Positions 1 to 10,800 of a stretch of DNA of 64,000 nucleotides are shown here, piece by piece. A model generated the notes under the pieces. It was given only the letters and a program-made list of their open reading frames with translations. It ran no database searches and was not told where the DNA came from. Source of the DNA: Cloeon dipterum (taxonomy: Eukaryota; Arthropoda; Insecta; Ephemeroptera; Baetidae); the NCBI RefSeq assembly GCF_949628265.1, contig NC_088788.1, positions 8,928,001 through 8,992,000 on the forward strand. Direction: 5' to 3'. Each line of letters opens with the position of its first letter. Within the stretch, counting starts at the first letter, position 1. Made by a program: the position numbers and the translations under genes.

Positions 1-1114
1 TAATCGAATTGAACATCTCTAGTGGAAAAAAGGAGTTGAATTTGAAAATTTGTTTCTTAAAAATTGGCAATAAATGATAAAAAAAATTTTCATACTTTAA
101 ATTTTGTTCCTTTGATTCTACGAAACAAATTAGATTACTTGATCGCTGAGCACCATTTGTTCTTAACTGATTAAAAGTTTGTTTTGTATTTAATTAATTT
201 TTTTAGTAAAATTATTAAATTATGACATTACGTGGTAGAGGATGTAACGATGTTGCGAGGAAGCGTCTTTGCGCTAACCCAAACATTTTTGGATGCATGA
301 TCTCCACCAAAGGTCTGCTGGTTGCTGGAATTTGTAAAAGAATAATTTCAATTATTATCATCTACTGCGCATGAAGCTCTATTTCAGTTATACTCTTTAA
401 AAGGGTAAATCAAGAAAAATTTTTAGCGGGCACTGTGGGGAAAACCCGAAAATTTGGTTAAAAGCGTTTTTTTAATTTTAACTAGTTTCTTGCTGGCAAT
501 GTTTGCAACTCAAATAAAAACGAATGTGCTTCGAAATAAATGCGAGAAATCGCGGAAAAACCTGCGAAAAAAGATTTTTTGCTGAGAATCTTCAGGCTTT
601 TATTGCTGCAATTGCTGCCGATAAAACTTTTATAATAATAAATAATAAAAAATTTAATGATTATGGCTGTTACCTGCCAACATGGAGCATGGGAGTATGC
701 CCCTCAGGAATGGATAAATATGATAGTGGCTGAGTAACCCAATTCGTCCCTGCGTTTTGAGGATGACCATCCTGAATTCTGTAAATGAAAATTAAAGAAA
801 TGGATATGAAGGTACCAAAATTAGGTCAGTCAGAACAGAAAAAATAAACTAATGATCAATTATTTTCTTTCTGAAAATTACTTTCTGGAATGAATTGTAT
901 ACAAAAATGTATATTGCTTTAAAAAAACAATTACAAATGTTAAAAAAAATCAATACATCATGAATCTAAAATCAATACGACAAATTGAGACAAGTAGACA
1001 ACAATATTAAAAGAACATTTATGTTATTACGTGGTTGAGGTAGAGCTGATGTACGGCTTTTGTTCATCCTGGCCATTTAAGGATTCGCCATTTCCACCAA
1101 AGGCCTGCTGGCTG
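1..1114 (-). CDS. Partial second copy of the phase-2 exon array (PEF-like gene family)
   Basis: Three exon-like blocks lie on the minus strand at 1031-1114, 674-778 and 232-324. Each is preceded by a pyrimidine-rich acceptor ending in AG and followed by a GTAA donor. Each starts with one base completing a codon, ends with two bases, and stays open in that frame; lengths 84, 105 and 93 bp are multiples of three. Their peptides are of the SQQAFGG, IQDGHPQNAG and NQQTFGG types, matching exons of the complete gene at 7302-14637. Any downstream PEF exons would lie left of the window edge. A nearly identical inverted copy lies at 31594-32478. It may be a separate paralogue or a duplicated fragment; expression cannot be judged from sequence. 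Confidence 0.55.
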
Positions 1115-1439
1115 CTGTAATTTGCAATTGAATTATGTCAATTATAATCAATTACAGCCTACTATGAAGCTATTAAAAGAGGCTCTCTTTGTATACAAAT
1201 TTTTTATAACCTCGACTTCAAAAAATCTAATTTTTTACAAATTGAGGCAGAAATTGAAAATTTAAAAAAATGCACTGTTGAGGAAATTTGCGATTCGAGT
1301 GATAAAAGTTTCTTCGACAGTTAGATTTTTTGTTTTGCAGAATACATAATAATAATTAAAATGCAAAAAAATAAAATATTAAAATGCAAATAAAAATACT
1401 GCTGATATTAAAATGCATTGAAAAAAAGGAAATTTTAAT

Positions 1440-1920
1440 TGTTTTTCTCTTTGACACCGTGGAAGGGTGCACTCGGGCCCTGAATATCGGGTCCAGAAGC
1501 GCTCAAGCAATGAGATGATTAAAAAAAGCGGGTAAAAGTGGGTCCGGGTTGTGTCACTAGGGAACAATCCTGCCCGGGAAGCAAATATTTGGCAGGATGA
1601 ACTGCGGGTGCCTCGTCATGGAACCTCTCAGGACAGTAATTAATAGGCCAAAAAGTTTCCCAACCGATTGGGACTGTATACTATCTTGTTGGATTTTATA
1701 TAACTCATCTTTCAAAATTTTTTCCTCTCCGGAACTCGTTAAAAAATATGAACAGTTAAAAAATCCAATGTAAAAAATTTGATGCGTAAAAAAGTTGGGA
1801 CCTCCGTTCAAACAAAGATCCTCATTAGAGGAAGTTCACAATCGTCCAGAAAAGGACCAGCCTATAAATGCTACTTTTTTAGATTTGCCTGAAATTGATA
1901 TCTCTCACCTTTTTTTCGGA
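1440..1920 (-). repeat. Dispersed repeat shared with 15620-16070
   Basis: This block is closely similar in the same orientation to 15620-16070, including the shared stretch around TGACCTGAGAGG (minus strand) and the block reading GCTTGAGCG on that strand. The proximal part (about 1440-1600) also recurs at 6205-6370 and 31130-31270 on the plus strand. A diverged piece lies near 14790-14870, and a 30-base piece lies in the intron near 7988-8035. The reading frames inside are not conserved between copies, so I treat it as a non-coding mobile repeat. Confidence 0.6.
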
Positions 1921-2189
1921 TCGAGGTGGCGCATTTCTTTTTAATGATATGCTCTGCTAAAAAATCTGTCGTCAAACTCTGCACTGGTACACTGCTGGAG
2001 TCGTGAAATCCTTTTTACTTGGTTCTGCTTCCTAGCGGACGTCCACTCGAACAAGGTTTCCACTTTAGATGTCCACTTGGGCACGATTACAACCTGAAAA
2101 TTGATATTCGTGAAAAACATATCAACATTATGATTTGTTTTTTCTTGTGAGTTTGTTTTTTGAGTGACAGGCAACTGTGACCCGCGGCG

Positions 2190-3490
2190 ACAGGGGGCGA
2201 CAGGGAACGTATCCAGGGTTCCCTTGTTAGTCAAAAACACGTACGCCAGGACCAGGAAAAAATCATCTAACTTTCCCAACCCAAATAGAGTCACAAACAA
2301 AGCGTATTTTCTTGCATTAATAAAAATTTTGAGAAGCAAAGTGAGTTAAAATCACTTACATTTATTCCAGTGAAAGCGAGGGTAAAACCTAGTTGCAAAA
2401 ACAGCTTTTAGACTCCGCGTTAAATCATGATGTGCGCTCGCTCACAGTTTGAACAGAACTGACGGCCAATTTATGGTGGAGTTTGTTATGCGCTGCAGAG
2501 AAAAATATCTGCTACACACTCTACGACTCAGATATTCCCCTGCTGTTTCATTCTTTACCTGCTTATTGTTGTATATCTGTGCTGCAAAAACTGGACACAA
2601 AAGGTGTTGTGAAGAAGAGAGCTGACAGTGAGAGTAATCAATTTTATGCCAGCTTTCTCTTACGTCAGTTTCATTGCCTGGGCACCTTTAGTCGAGGGGC
2701 AGAAAATATTTCATTCATGAAATACTTCGCTTATGGAAAATTCGCTCGCATTGTTAAAAGGCACTCTCAGGAGTGTCAAAGCAATGGGAGGTATTTGAGC
2801 AGTTCGGAGATCTAATACTGGCTACCAAATTTCAAATATGGTTAGTTTAGTGACTCGAAATGCTCAAATTGCTCAACGGGCTGGGATGCGCACTGGCGCC
2901 GACTCGCTACTTGCTGGTTTGCACCTTTCCAGCATGCGTGATTTGGCTTCACGGAACGAATGCCTATTAGCGTTTCAAAAAGTCCTCGGTGCGGAGGACC
3001 TTCAGTGGGCTGGGTCCCTGTGCGGCCCGGTGCGCCCATGTTATCTGTTCGCGGTGTTATTGGGACCCGGGTTTCAGCATTCGTGCTAGTGCAGTGCGCG
3101 CCCTTCCCGGTCCTCCGGTCCTCGGACAGGGATAAGAAGAGCAAAAAAAACAAGTTCGTTTATTTATACAAAGAACAAAATTCACACTCAATTAATCTTA
3201 ATTTCAATGTGTGGAAAGATATTAGAGCTAGAGTCAAATTTTTTCTAGGCTTGATTAAAATTAGAGGTAGGATGAGGGACGAAATTCGGCTTAGGGGTAG
3301 TAGGCAAGGGGCGGCCTGCGTAAGGGCAGTAAGCGCCTTAGAGTGTCACGTGCATTCCTGGCACATGTCACGAAACACAATTTTAACATTTAAAATTTCG
3401 TTATTTAATTATTTCGCAATTGGGCAAATTGATTTGAATAAAAAATGACGAACCCACTTTAAGATGTTGATTTACTTCTAAAACAAACAA
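2190..3490 (+). repeat. Dispersed repeat, copy 1, interrupted by a SINE
   Basis: The sequence from 2190 to about 2765 and from 3150 to 3490 matches 33220-34150, and a shorter part matches 30340-30880. In the other copies the text around CTTCGCTTATTGAAAACAAG is continuous. Here it is split by roughly 390 bases of SINE sequence. The repeat has no conserved open frame across copies. I did not find terminal inverted repeats, so its class is unknown. Confidence 0.6.
2768..3150 (+). mobile_element. SINE with the shared body but a non-5S head
   Basis: The body (from about 2890) contains CTACTTGCTGGTTTGCACC, GTCCTCGGTGCGGAGGACC and an A-rich end near 3140. It matches the SINE bodies at 6385-6750 and 10610-10970. 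The first 110 bases differ from those copies and instead match 11280-11395 in reverse complement. The insertion splits an otherwise continuous older repeat, which fixes its limits to within a few bases. The head has a weak resemblance to a Pol III box A, which is not enough to assign a tRNA origin. Confidence 0.6.
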
Positions 3491-4733
3491 AATTAATACA
3501 AGTTCACAGTGTTATCTGACCTCACAAGTAAAAGTAATACTTTCAAGAAAAATTAATAATTTCGTTTGATACAGTGAATTAATCTCTAAAGTGAACCACA
3601 TAAAAAGTAGTTCATTTTTTCTTAAGTTCCTGTCCTAAAAATTTGAAATTGGAAAATAATTTTTCTCTTCAGATATTTCTTTCTCGTTTCTATGAAATAA
3701 AGTTAAACTGCTCCAACGTCGAAGTCTTCCGCTGGTCAGATTTTTCGTTCTCAGCCCTCCGCGCTTTCATGAGCTTTGACAATAATAAATTAGCATGCAC
3801 GCTGCAGGGGGTGCGTGAAACATCAAGCGTGAGAACAACCACAGCTTTTAGTTTCACATACACAACATTTTGAGAGTCAAAAAATTGTGCTTGCACAAGT
3901 ATTCTAAATAAAAATCGATTTTAAAAAGCTAGCAATCATTTGAAACGACTATACTGAGTGTAAATTTATTTATATTTTATTTATAAAATGCAGTGGACTG
4001 TGGAATTACAGAATTTAATATGCCACAAAAATAAATTGAATACCTGATTTCGTTCGCGCAGCAGGACAACTCAGAGTTACTCTGTGTTGCGCACGTTCAC
4101 TATTTTGAGCTATGTTTACCCAAACATCCTTGGCGTTAAGGAATTCTCTCTTCATTCAGACCCGAATTATAAAAACAGTCCCTTAAAACCAAACAATGCC
4201 CCCAAAATTTCACGCTCTCGGAATCCCAAGAGAATGAACGATTGAAAAAACTTTTTTTTCAATGAAGAATATTTATTTGTAATCTTTGGAAGTCCAGCCA
4301 ATGCCGAAGAGTTAACGGCTGGTGTTTATACATAGCTGCACAAGGCAGCATAATGAAATACAGTCATGTACACATAATCATGAAATTAATGCAGTATATG
4401 GTCGATAAGAGTTCGATTCAATAGTTTATATGACACTTTTTGATTTTACGCTGCAATCTGTGATCACCAAAGTCACCATCAAAATATTTAACACACAATA
4501 AATTAAGCTGATAAATCTTGTCAACAGGCAACTCGCGCCAAAAATGAAAGTAATTTTTTCTTGGAGCTGCAACAGAGGCGACAGGTTCACAGCTCCCCAG
4601 GCGGTCATGCCATAATTCAAATAAGAATGAGCCAGAGAGAAATTATGATCCTTCGCACATTATATGGCATATACTAGCCTTTAAGTACCTGAACTCGCAC
4701 ACTATTTTACGGAGCTTTTTTGGAAAAATGTTG
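3491..4733. other. No gene recognised
   Basis: AT-rich sequence with only short unconvincing open frames and no splice-framed exon on either strand that I could support. Confidence 0.4.
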
Positions 4734-4741
4734 AATATGAG

Positions 4742-4902
4742 TAGGAATGTGCAAAAATAGTCGATTTGGCAAAGAAATAATCGATTACTATCGATTTTGA
4801 AAATCAGTCAAAAGGCTTAAAAATTGATGATTTGTACTCATTTGATAGTCCCGACATCATAGAGGCAAAAAAATAATCAATAATCGGGTTTGAACAACCC
4901 TA
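4742..4902. mobile_element. Short hAT-type MITE with 8-bp target duplication
   Basis: The element begins TAGGAATGTGC and ends GAACAACCCTA. It is flanked by perfect 8-base direct repeats AATATGAG at 4734-4741 and 4903-4910. An 8-bp duplication and TAGG-type ends are typical of the hAT superfamily. At 161 bp it has no coding capacity. It contains several ATCGAT-like motifs. The terminal inverted repeats are imperfect. Confidence 0.75.
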
Positions 4903-4910
4903 AATATGAG

Positions 4911-5766
4911 TCTTAAAATTAAAATCTTGGTCCACAGTAACAAATAAATATAAACTGGTTTGAGTCACCTTTATTTTGCTCCCCTTTCTTGCCGACCACT
5001 GTCAATTTTGTTGCTCGACCGCTTGGGGGGCCAAATAATATTTCATTCGTTAGATCTTACTAGTTTATTTATTTATTTAATACTCTAAACATCATATTAT
5101 ACGTAAAATAGGAGAGAAAAGGCACTTAAAAAGCGATCAGGTCGCTAAAACGTCGGCAATCAAGAGATTGCCGAACCCTACGAGAGGCCTATGCTAAAAC
5201 ACCACCACCACAACACATACACTTTAAATTTTCGCCACAGATGAAAAATACTCGAATTTTACTCATATTTTTACCAAGCAGAACATTGACACACGTACAA
5301 AAATTTTAAATTTTAGTAACTGGAATGGCATAATTCTGTGTGGAAAAGATTTAGCTGTTTACTTTTTTTAGGATTAATTATCCTCCTTTTAACTACTCAA
5401 ATATTGGTAATGCTGGAAGTTTTCGACGTTCATTGATTCTGAGTTCTCTGCCACTATTATTTGATTATGAGGAAAAGTTTACACAATGAGAACTTTGTGG
5501 GCCGAAACAGCTGCAGTACGCAAGAACGTGTCAACATTTAATCTTCCTCGTACCATATACAGTAGCTGATAATTGCAGATTTGTCGTTTCCACACAGAGG
5601 AGATTCTCTAAATTAAAAAATAATTCCGCTCACATTCAGTAAAAAATTGTTGAACGCTATATATTACAACCACTCTTGTTATGTTAACAGCGTATAATTT
5701 TTCCTTTTTACACTTGTCAAAATTGCACTGAGCCCTAGCTCAATGCAGCATATATAAACCATTTTA
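4911..5766. other. No gene recognised
   Basis: AT-rich sequence with no supported exon. A run resembling ACCACCACCACAAC lies near 5202-5215. Nothing else stands out. Confidence 0.35.
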
Positions 5767-5774
5767 ATTTAACT

Positions 5775-5994
5775 CAGCGGGGGTCAGATTCATGCGACAC
5801 GCCGAAATGGCGTTTGGTGAAGTATGGCGCGATGAAACGGTCGCGTGAAAATGCGCGAAAGGAACCAAATTTTCGTCAATATTGTGACATATAATTTGCA
5901 TTATTTGTACTAATTGTGTCTCTTCGGTCGTAAAAACAAACTCTTGACACTCGTACGGGAATCCAAAGAGAGCAATTTTATCTGACCTCCGCTG
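5775..5994 (-). mobile_element. hAT MITE family A, copy 1, perfect 8-bp TSD
   Basis: The ends are CAGCGGGGGTCAGAT and ATCTGACCTCCGCTG, imperfect inverted repeats starting with the hAT-like pattern YARNG. Direct repeats ATTTAACT flank it exactly at 5767-5774 and 5995-6002. The interior matches the copies at 45432-45705 and 51734-51993. It is shorter than those copies and lacks the part carrying the ATG of the short shared reading frame. Confidence 0.85.
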
Positions 5995-6204
5995 ATTTAA
6001 CTTACAGAAAAAGCAAAATTAATTTTTCATTCACACATTCAGATGTGGTCAGATAGAGCAGCGTACAGAACAATTACAAGCTAATACGTATGAAATAAAT
6101 GGAAACGGACTATCCATGTTGCTTTAAAAAAAGTCCCTAAAAATAAATGATGCAATGAATGAAATGAATTATGTTGTCGGCTTGTGTTGGATCCGGTTGT
6201 TTTC

Positions 6205-6370
6205 CATTAATTATTGCTTCCCGGGCCAAATTTTGCTGCCCGGGCAAGACCGCACCTTAGTGACACAACCTGGACCCACTCGTACCCGATTTTTTTAACT
6301 CACCTCCATTGCTTGAGCGCACCTGAACCCGATATTCAGGCCAAAGTGCGCCCGCCCAACGTGTAAAAAA
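6205..6370 (+). repeat. Dispersed GC-richer repeat
   Basis: Carries the blocks GCTGCCCGGGCAAG and CATTGCTTGAGCGC. Similar blocks occur at 1440-1600 and 15630-15780 (minus) and at 31130-31270 (plus). It lies directly next to the SINE at 6385-6750. Its class is not recognised. Confidence 0.5.
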
Positions 6371-6384
6371 CAACTAGTTTTATT

Positions 6385-6750
6385 TTTTTATTTTTTGCTT
6401 TTTATCCCTATCCGAGGACCGGGAAGCACTGCACTAGCACGAATGCTGAAACTCGGGTCCCAATAACACCGCGAACGGAAAACATGGGCGCACCAGGCCG
6501 CACAGGGACCCAGCCCACTGAAGGGCCACTTGCCTCCGCACCGAGGACTTTTTTAAACGCTAGACATTCGTCCCGTGATGCAAAATCACGCATGCTGGGA
6601 AGGTGCAAACCAGAGCAAGTAGCGAGTCAGCCTAGAGTTATGCAGCCGGCAGCCAGGCGGTCACCCATCCAGCTACTGACTGCACTCAATATTGCTTAAC
6701 TTCGGTGATCTATCGAGAACCGGTGTGTCCAAAACCGATACACCCTAGAC
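6385..6750 (-). mobile_element. SINE3-type element with 5S rRNA-derived head
   Basis: On the minus strand the 5' end (about 6750 to 6650) reads like the 3' two thirds of 5S rRNA. Recognisable blocks include CCGGTTCTCG, GATCACCGAAGTTAAGCA and CTGGATGGGTGACCGCC, the last two covering the internal Pol III control region of 5S genes. A unique body follows, and the element ends in an A-rich tail near 6385. SINEs built on 5S rRNA are the SINE3 class. It is not a functional 5S gene: the 5' third diverges and the body is fused on. Clear target duplications were not identified. Confidence 0.75.
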
Positions 6751-7301
6751 TAAATAAGTTGGCTTTCTTAAAAACGGCGTTTTTTCGTGTTAGTTGCAAA
6801 TTCATGTAACTCGTAACCAGGGTTCGTAAAACCGCACTTTTTCGGACAACGACCAATGCAATGCAAAAGACTGATTTTCTAAAAATTCCTATTTTTAGTT
6901 ATGAGAATTTTTTATCGTCAATAAAAATGCACTTGTGTTTCGGAACAATATTGCGCAAAATTTTAGAAAAACCGTCAAAAATAAGTTTTTTTTTGCAATG
7001 CAGGGTGTTTTTTTCCAGAAAAATGCGGGTTTGGCAATCCCTTCAGAATCATCGTGTTACACTGACGTTTTGAGTTGCAACTTTTGGGTTACGCGGTCTT
7101 AAGAAGCACATGAGCTGAATGAAAGCCAGCCGTCGGCAGAGCCGACGAAATTTGGCCACCCAGCCGCTGATGTCTGTATTAACGCCGACTCGGAGCAGGG
7201 AAGCCAGCCGCTGATCAGAATGTGGGTGGCTCAGATGTCTAAATGGAAGAAAAACCCTTGAGTTAAATATAATTAATCAAATCGTTGTAAAGCTATACCC
7301 A

Positions 7302-7864
7302 CTAAGCATGGCGATCCACAAAAGAAAGGCAAATCGAGATGAAGCGGTTCAGGGAAACAGCTCCGTTGCCCTTTTTCTTAAATTCCTCGTAGACATTCTC
7401 GGCAACGTGATCAGCCATATTCACAGATACAAATGCTATTGGAAGAATGAAAAAATTAGTCAAATAAAAAAGTGATGAATCGAAAGTCATTACCTTGTTT
7501 GAGTCTATCGAGATTTAGGAGACCGTGCTGAATGGCAGTGGTTAAGTCTAGTGAGGCTCCTTTGACATGTTTTCCGTCATCTTTTTTAACCAAGGCAAAT
7601 TTCTGAAATATCGCAATCCATTTGTCCAGAGTGGGTAACAATTTATCGTATTCTTCAAAGCTAATAGTTTGCATACTGTTAGCAACATCCTGGCTTGTCC
7701 CGTGAATATAATCTGGAAACAAATAATAGCGATATAATTATAAGCTACACGATTTTAACACCACCTTACGTATCATTTGACTGCAGACAACAGGGTGGAA
7801 GGTGTATTTGTATAAATCATTGAGTTTCCGCTGAAGATCCAGTAAAGTCATTTCTCTTCGAGCT
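7302..7864 (-). other. PEF-like domain 2 (exons 7770-7864, 7494-7712, 7302-7435)
   Basis: Same architecture as domain 1. It has TLLDLQRKLND (EF1-like), ISFEEYDKLLPTLDKW (EF2 exit and EF3 entry), the block AFVSVNMADHVAENVYEEF (EF3 exit and EF4 entry), then KKKGNGAVSLNRFISICLSF and a stop. The KKGNGAVSLNRF segment is the closest thing to an EF-hand loop but lacks the first Asp. The intron phases (2-1, 1-1, 1-stop) match domain 1. PEF proteins dimerise through their fifth EF-hand. Whether these degenerate domains pair within one chain is an inference, not something the sequence shows. Confidence 0.6.
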
Positions 7865-10800
7865 CTGTGAATATTAAAATATTTTAGAGACAACAGATAA
7901 GATCTACATATTTTCAATTATATAATTCTTTGATACCACCAAGTAGGTTTGAAAAATAATCGATTAATTTGCTTCACAATGTTATTCTTAGTTTTGCGCC
8001 TGGTCATGGCGCCTCTCAGGTCAGTAACAGGCCAGGACGTGTACAACAAAAGCTTACCTAAAACGCATATAGCGCCGCGCATGAAGAAGGATAATTGCGA
8101 TGAAGCCGTTGATAGATAGAGCTCCTTGTTCTTTTTCCTTGAATTTTTCGAAGGCGATCTTGACAAAGCCTTCAGCAACTTTGAAGCCCACTGACATTAA
8201 TGCTATTGGGAGAGGTTGTAAAAAATGGTCAAAGAAGTGATCAATCGAAAGTGTTTACCTTGTTGCAGTCTCGCAAGAATTAGGAAGCCTTTCTGAAAAA
8301 CAGTGGAAGACTGTACTGTTTTTCCTTCTTTATAATCTTTGCCATCCATGACAAGGGCGTATTCGCGAAATTTCGCAATCCATTCGTCCAAAAAGGGCCA
8401 CAATTTTTTGTATTCTTCGAAGCTGATAGTTTCCTTGGACACATCCTGGCTTTTCGGGCGATTCAAATCTGGAAACAAATACAAGGAATGTAATTATACG
8501 CCACAAAATTTTCACACCACCTTACGCATTATTAGACCGCAGACGACATGGTGGAAGTTGTAATCGTATCTGTCATGGAGGCTCCTTTGTAGATCCCGAT
8601 AAGTCAGTTGTGTCGATTGTCCTCTTTGATAGGCAGTTGGAGCTACCTCGCTGTGAATATCAAAATATTTTAAAGACAGCATAATCAGGCTCTATACATT
8701 TTCATTTTTAAATCCTTTGATATTTCTATGAAAATAAATAAGTGAAAGGATTAATTTGTTCATAATGTTATTCCTATAGACTTGATATAAGAAGTAATTA
8801 TATCAAAAGATTAATTATGTTTTATTTGGCTTTATCAGTTGAAATAATCAAATTTAACATCTCTAGTGGAAAAAAGAAGCTTAATTTGCCATTTTTTTGT
8901 TCTTAAAAATGGCCAAATAAATGATATAAAAAATATTCTTACTTTAAATTTTGTTCATTTGATTCTAAGAAACAAATTAGATTACTTGATCGCTGAGCAC
9001 CGTTGGTTCTTAACTGATTTAAATTTGTTTTGTATTTAATTAATATTTTTTTGAGTTGAATTTTTAAATTATGACATACGTGGTAGAGGATGCAATGATG
9101 TTGCGAAGAAGCGTCTTTGGGCTAATCCAAAAATTTTTGGATTCATGATCTCCACCAAAGGTCTGCTGGTTGCTGGAATTTGTAAAAGAATAATTTCAAT
9201 TATTATCATCTACTGCGCATGAAGCTCTATTTCAGTTTGACTCTTTAAAAGGGTAATTCAAGAGTCATAGCAAAATGACAAAATATGTATATTTAGCTCT
9301 GATAATTGAGAGGGTTTGTGGATATTTGGTAATCTCTTTCATAATTCAGATGGCTATTGACACAAAATAGATTGAACATTAATAAATTATGGTTTTTTAA
9401 GGCCGTGGATAGGGGCAGTTACCTACCCCCTGCCCCCCGGGTCGTGATTTTGAAGGTTATTACAAAAATATTTGGTCGCAATTGAGCGTTCTTATAGTTT
9501 CATAAAATGTTTTTGCTACGAGAATTGCGATTCTAGTATTAATATAAACAAGCACGTAGAAGAGCAGCGGCACGACCCCCGAGAGCACTTCTGCCGGTGA
9601 CGAGCAAGCGCTGCCAAATTTGAACAACTGTTAAAATGTTTCCCAGCCAGCGGAGCACCTCTCCGCCGATGTCTTAATGCTCCATAATTGGAATCGACCG
9701 TGTGTAATCATATTGAAAATCTTTTATCGTTTAATCTGGGATTGCTCATAATTCGCACATACATATTTCTTAATTTTACAACAACTGTGAAGCTAAAAAT
9801 GCTCATATTTTTTAGTTACTTTCTAAAATAAATATTTTGTTACCTAGGCCGAGATTTTTTTGGTGGTTGCTGCCTGCTAGATTTTTTCCTCTTAGGGGCT
9901 GAAGCTTTTGGCCTGTAACAAAGAACACTTATGTTGAGGGGAGAAGAAGAAAATCTGAGAATATTTTGATGTCATTCAAATAGTGGATGCTCATTGATTG
10001 GAGGAGACAAGATTGGGTGTTATTGTACATTTGAAACATGCAAATGATCTTAGAAAAAGCAAAATTCCTGATCAGTGGAATGATTTATTTTGTTTTAATT
10101 TAGGTTGTAAATGCAAAATAATTGCAAAATTTCTCATTCTGGGCAATAGTCATACTCAACGTCTGAATATAAGTAAGAACTAATATAATGTTGAATTTTA
10201 GGGTTAGATGAAATCCATGTTATATAAGTTGAAGGCAACTTTTAATTTACAGGAGAAAATTTAATGGATATGTAAAATTCGTTACGAATCTAATATTACC
10301 TTTTAAATGGGGAAGACTCCGAATCTTTCCCTTCCATTGGAAGTGGTTGTGAGGGTTGTCTCACATGGAATCCTTGTTGAGATGCATGAGTTGAATTTCT
10401 GTAAATGGAAGTATATTGTAGTTATATTCCTGTTCTAAAGACGTAAACAATGAGCGTGTTTATTAGGCGCCTTTGAGAGTGCAGGCGTCAATAGGTAATA
10501 TGGTAGTATATAAGTAGGGTCCATAGGGAGATAGCCACCAAGCTATATAGAGAGGGGTTTTAGTGTTTTCCCCCTTACAAGAATAATGACAACTACAATT
10601 AAAATTATTTTTGCTCTTTTTATCCCTATCCTCTCGGAGCGGGAAGGGCGAGCACTGCAACTAGCACGAATGCTGAAACCCGGGTGCCAATAACACCGCG
10701 AACGGATAACATGGGCGCACCAGGCCGCACAGGGACCCAGCCCACTGAAGGTCCTCCGCACCGAGGACTTTTTTAAACGCTAGGCATTCGTTCCGTGATG

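Noticed and set aside
524..733. 69-codon frame, also present at 31977-32186
   Set aside because: It is conserved only because the whole segment is duplicated. It runs on the strand opposite to the exon blocks and crosses an intron/exon border.
1557..1811. 84-codon minus-strand frame as a possible first exon of the PEF-like family
   Set aside because: The homologous repeat at 15620-16070 has stops in this frame, and further partial copies lie in either orientation, so it behaves like a mobile repeat.
6640..6750. A possible 5S rRNA gene
   Set aside because: Only the 3' two thirds resemble 5S rRNA, with many changes, and it is fused to a SINE body found elsewhere.
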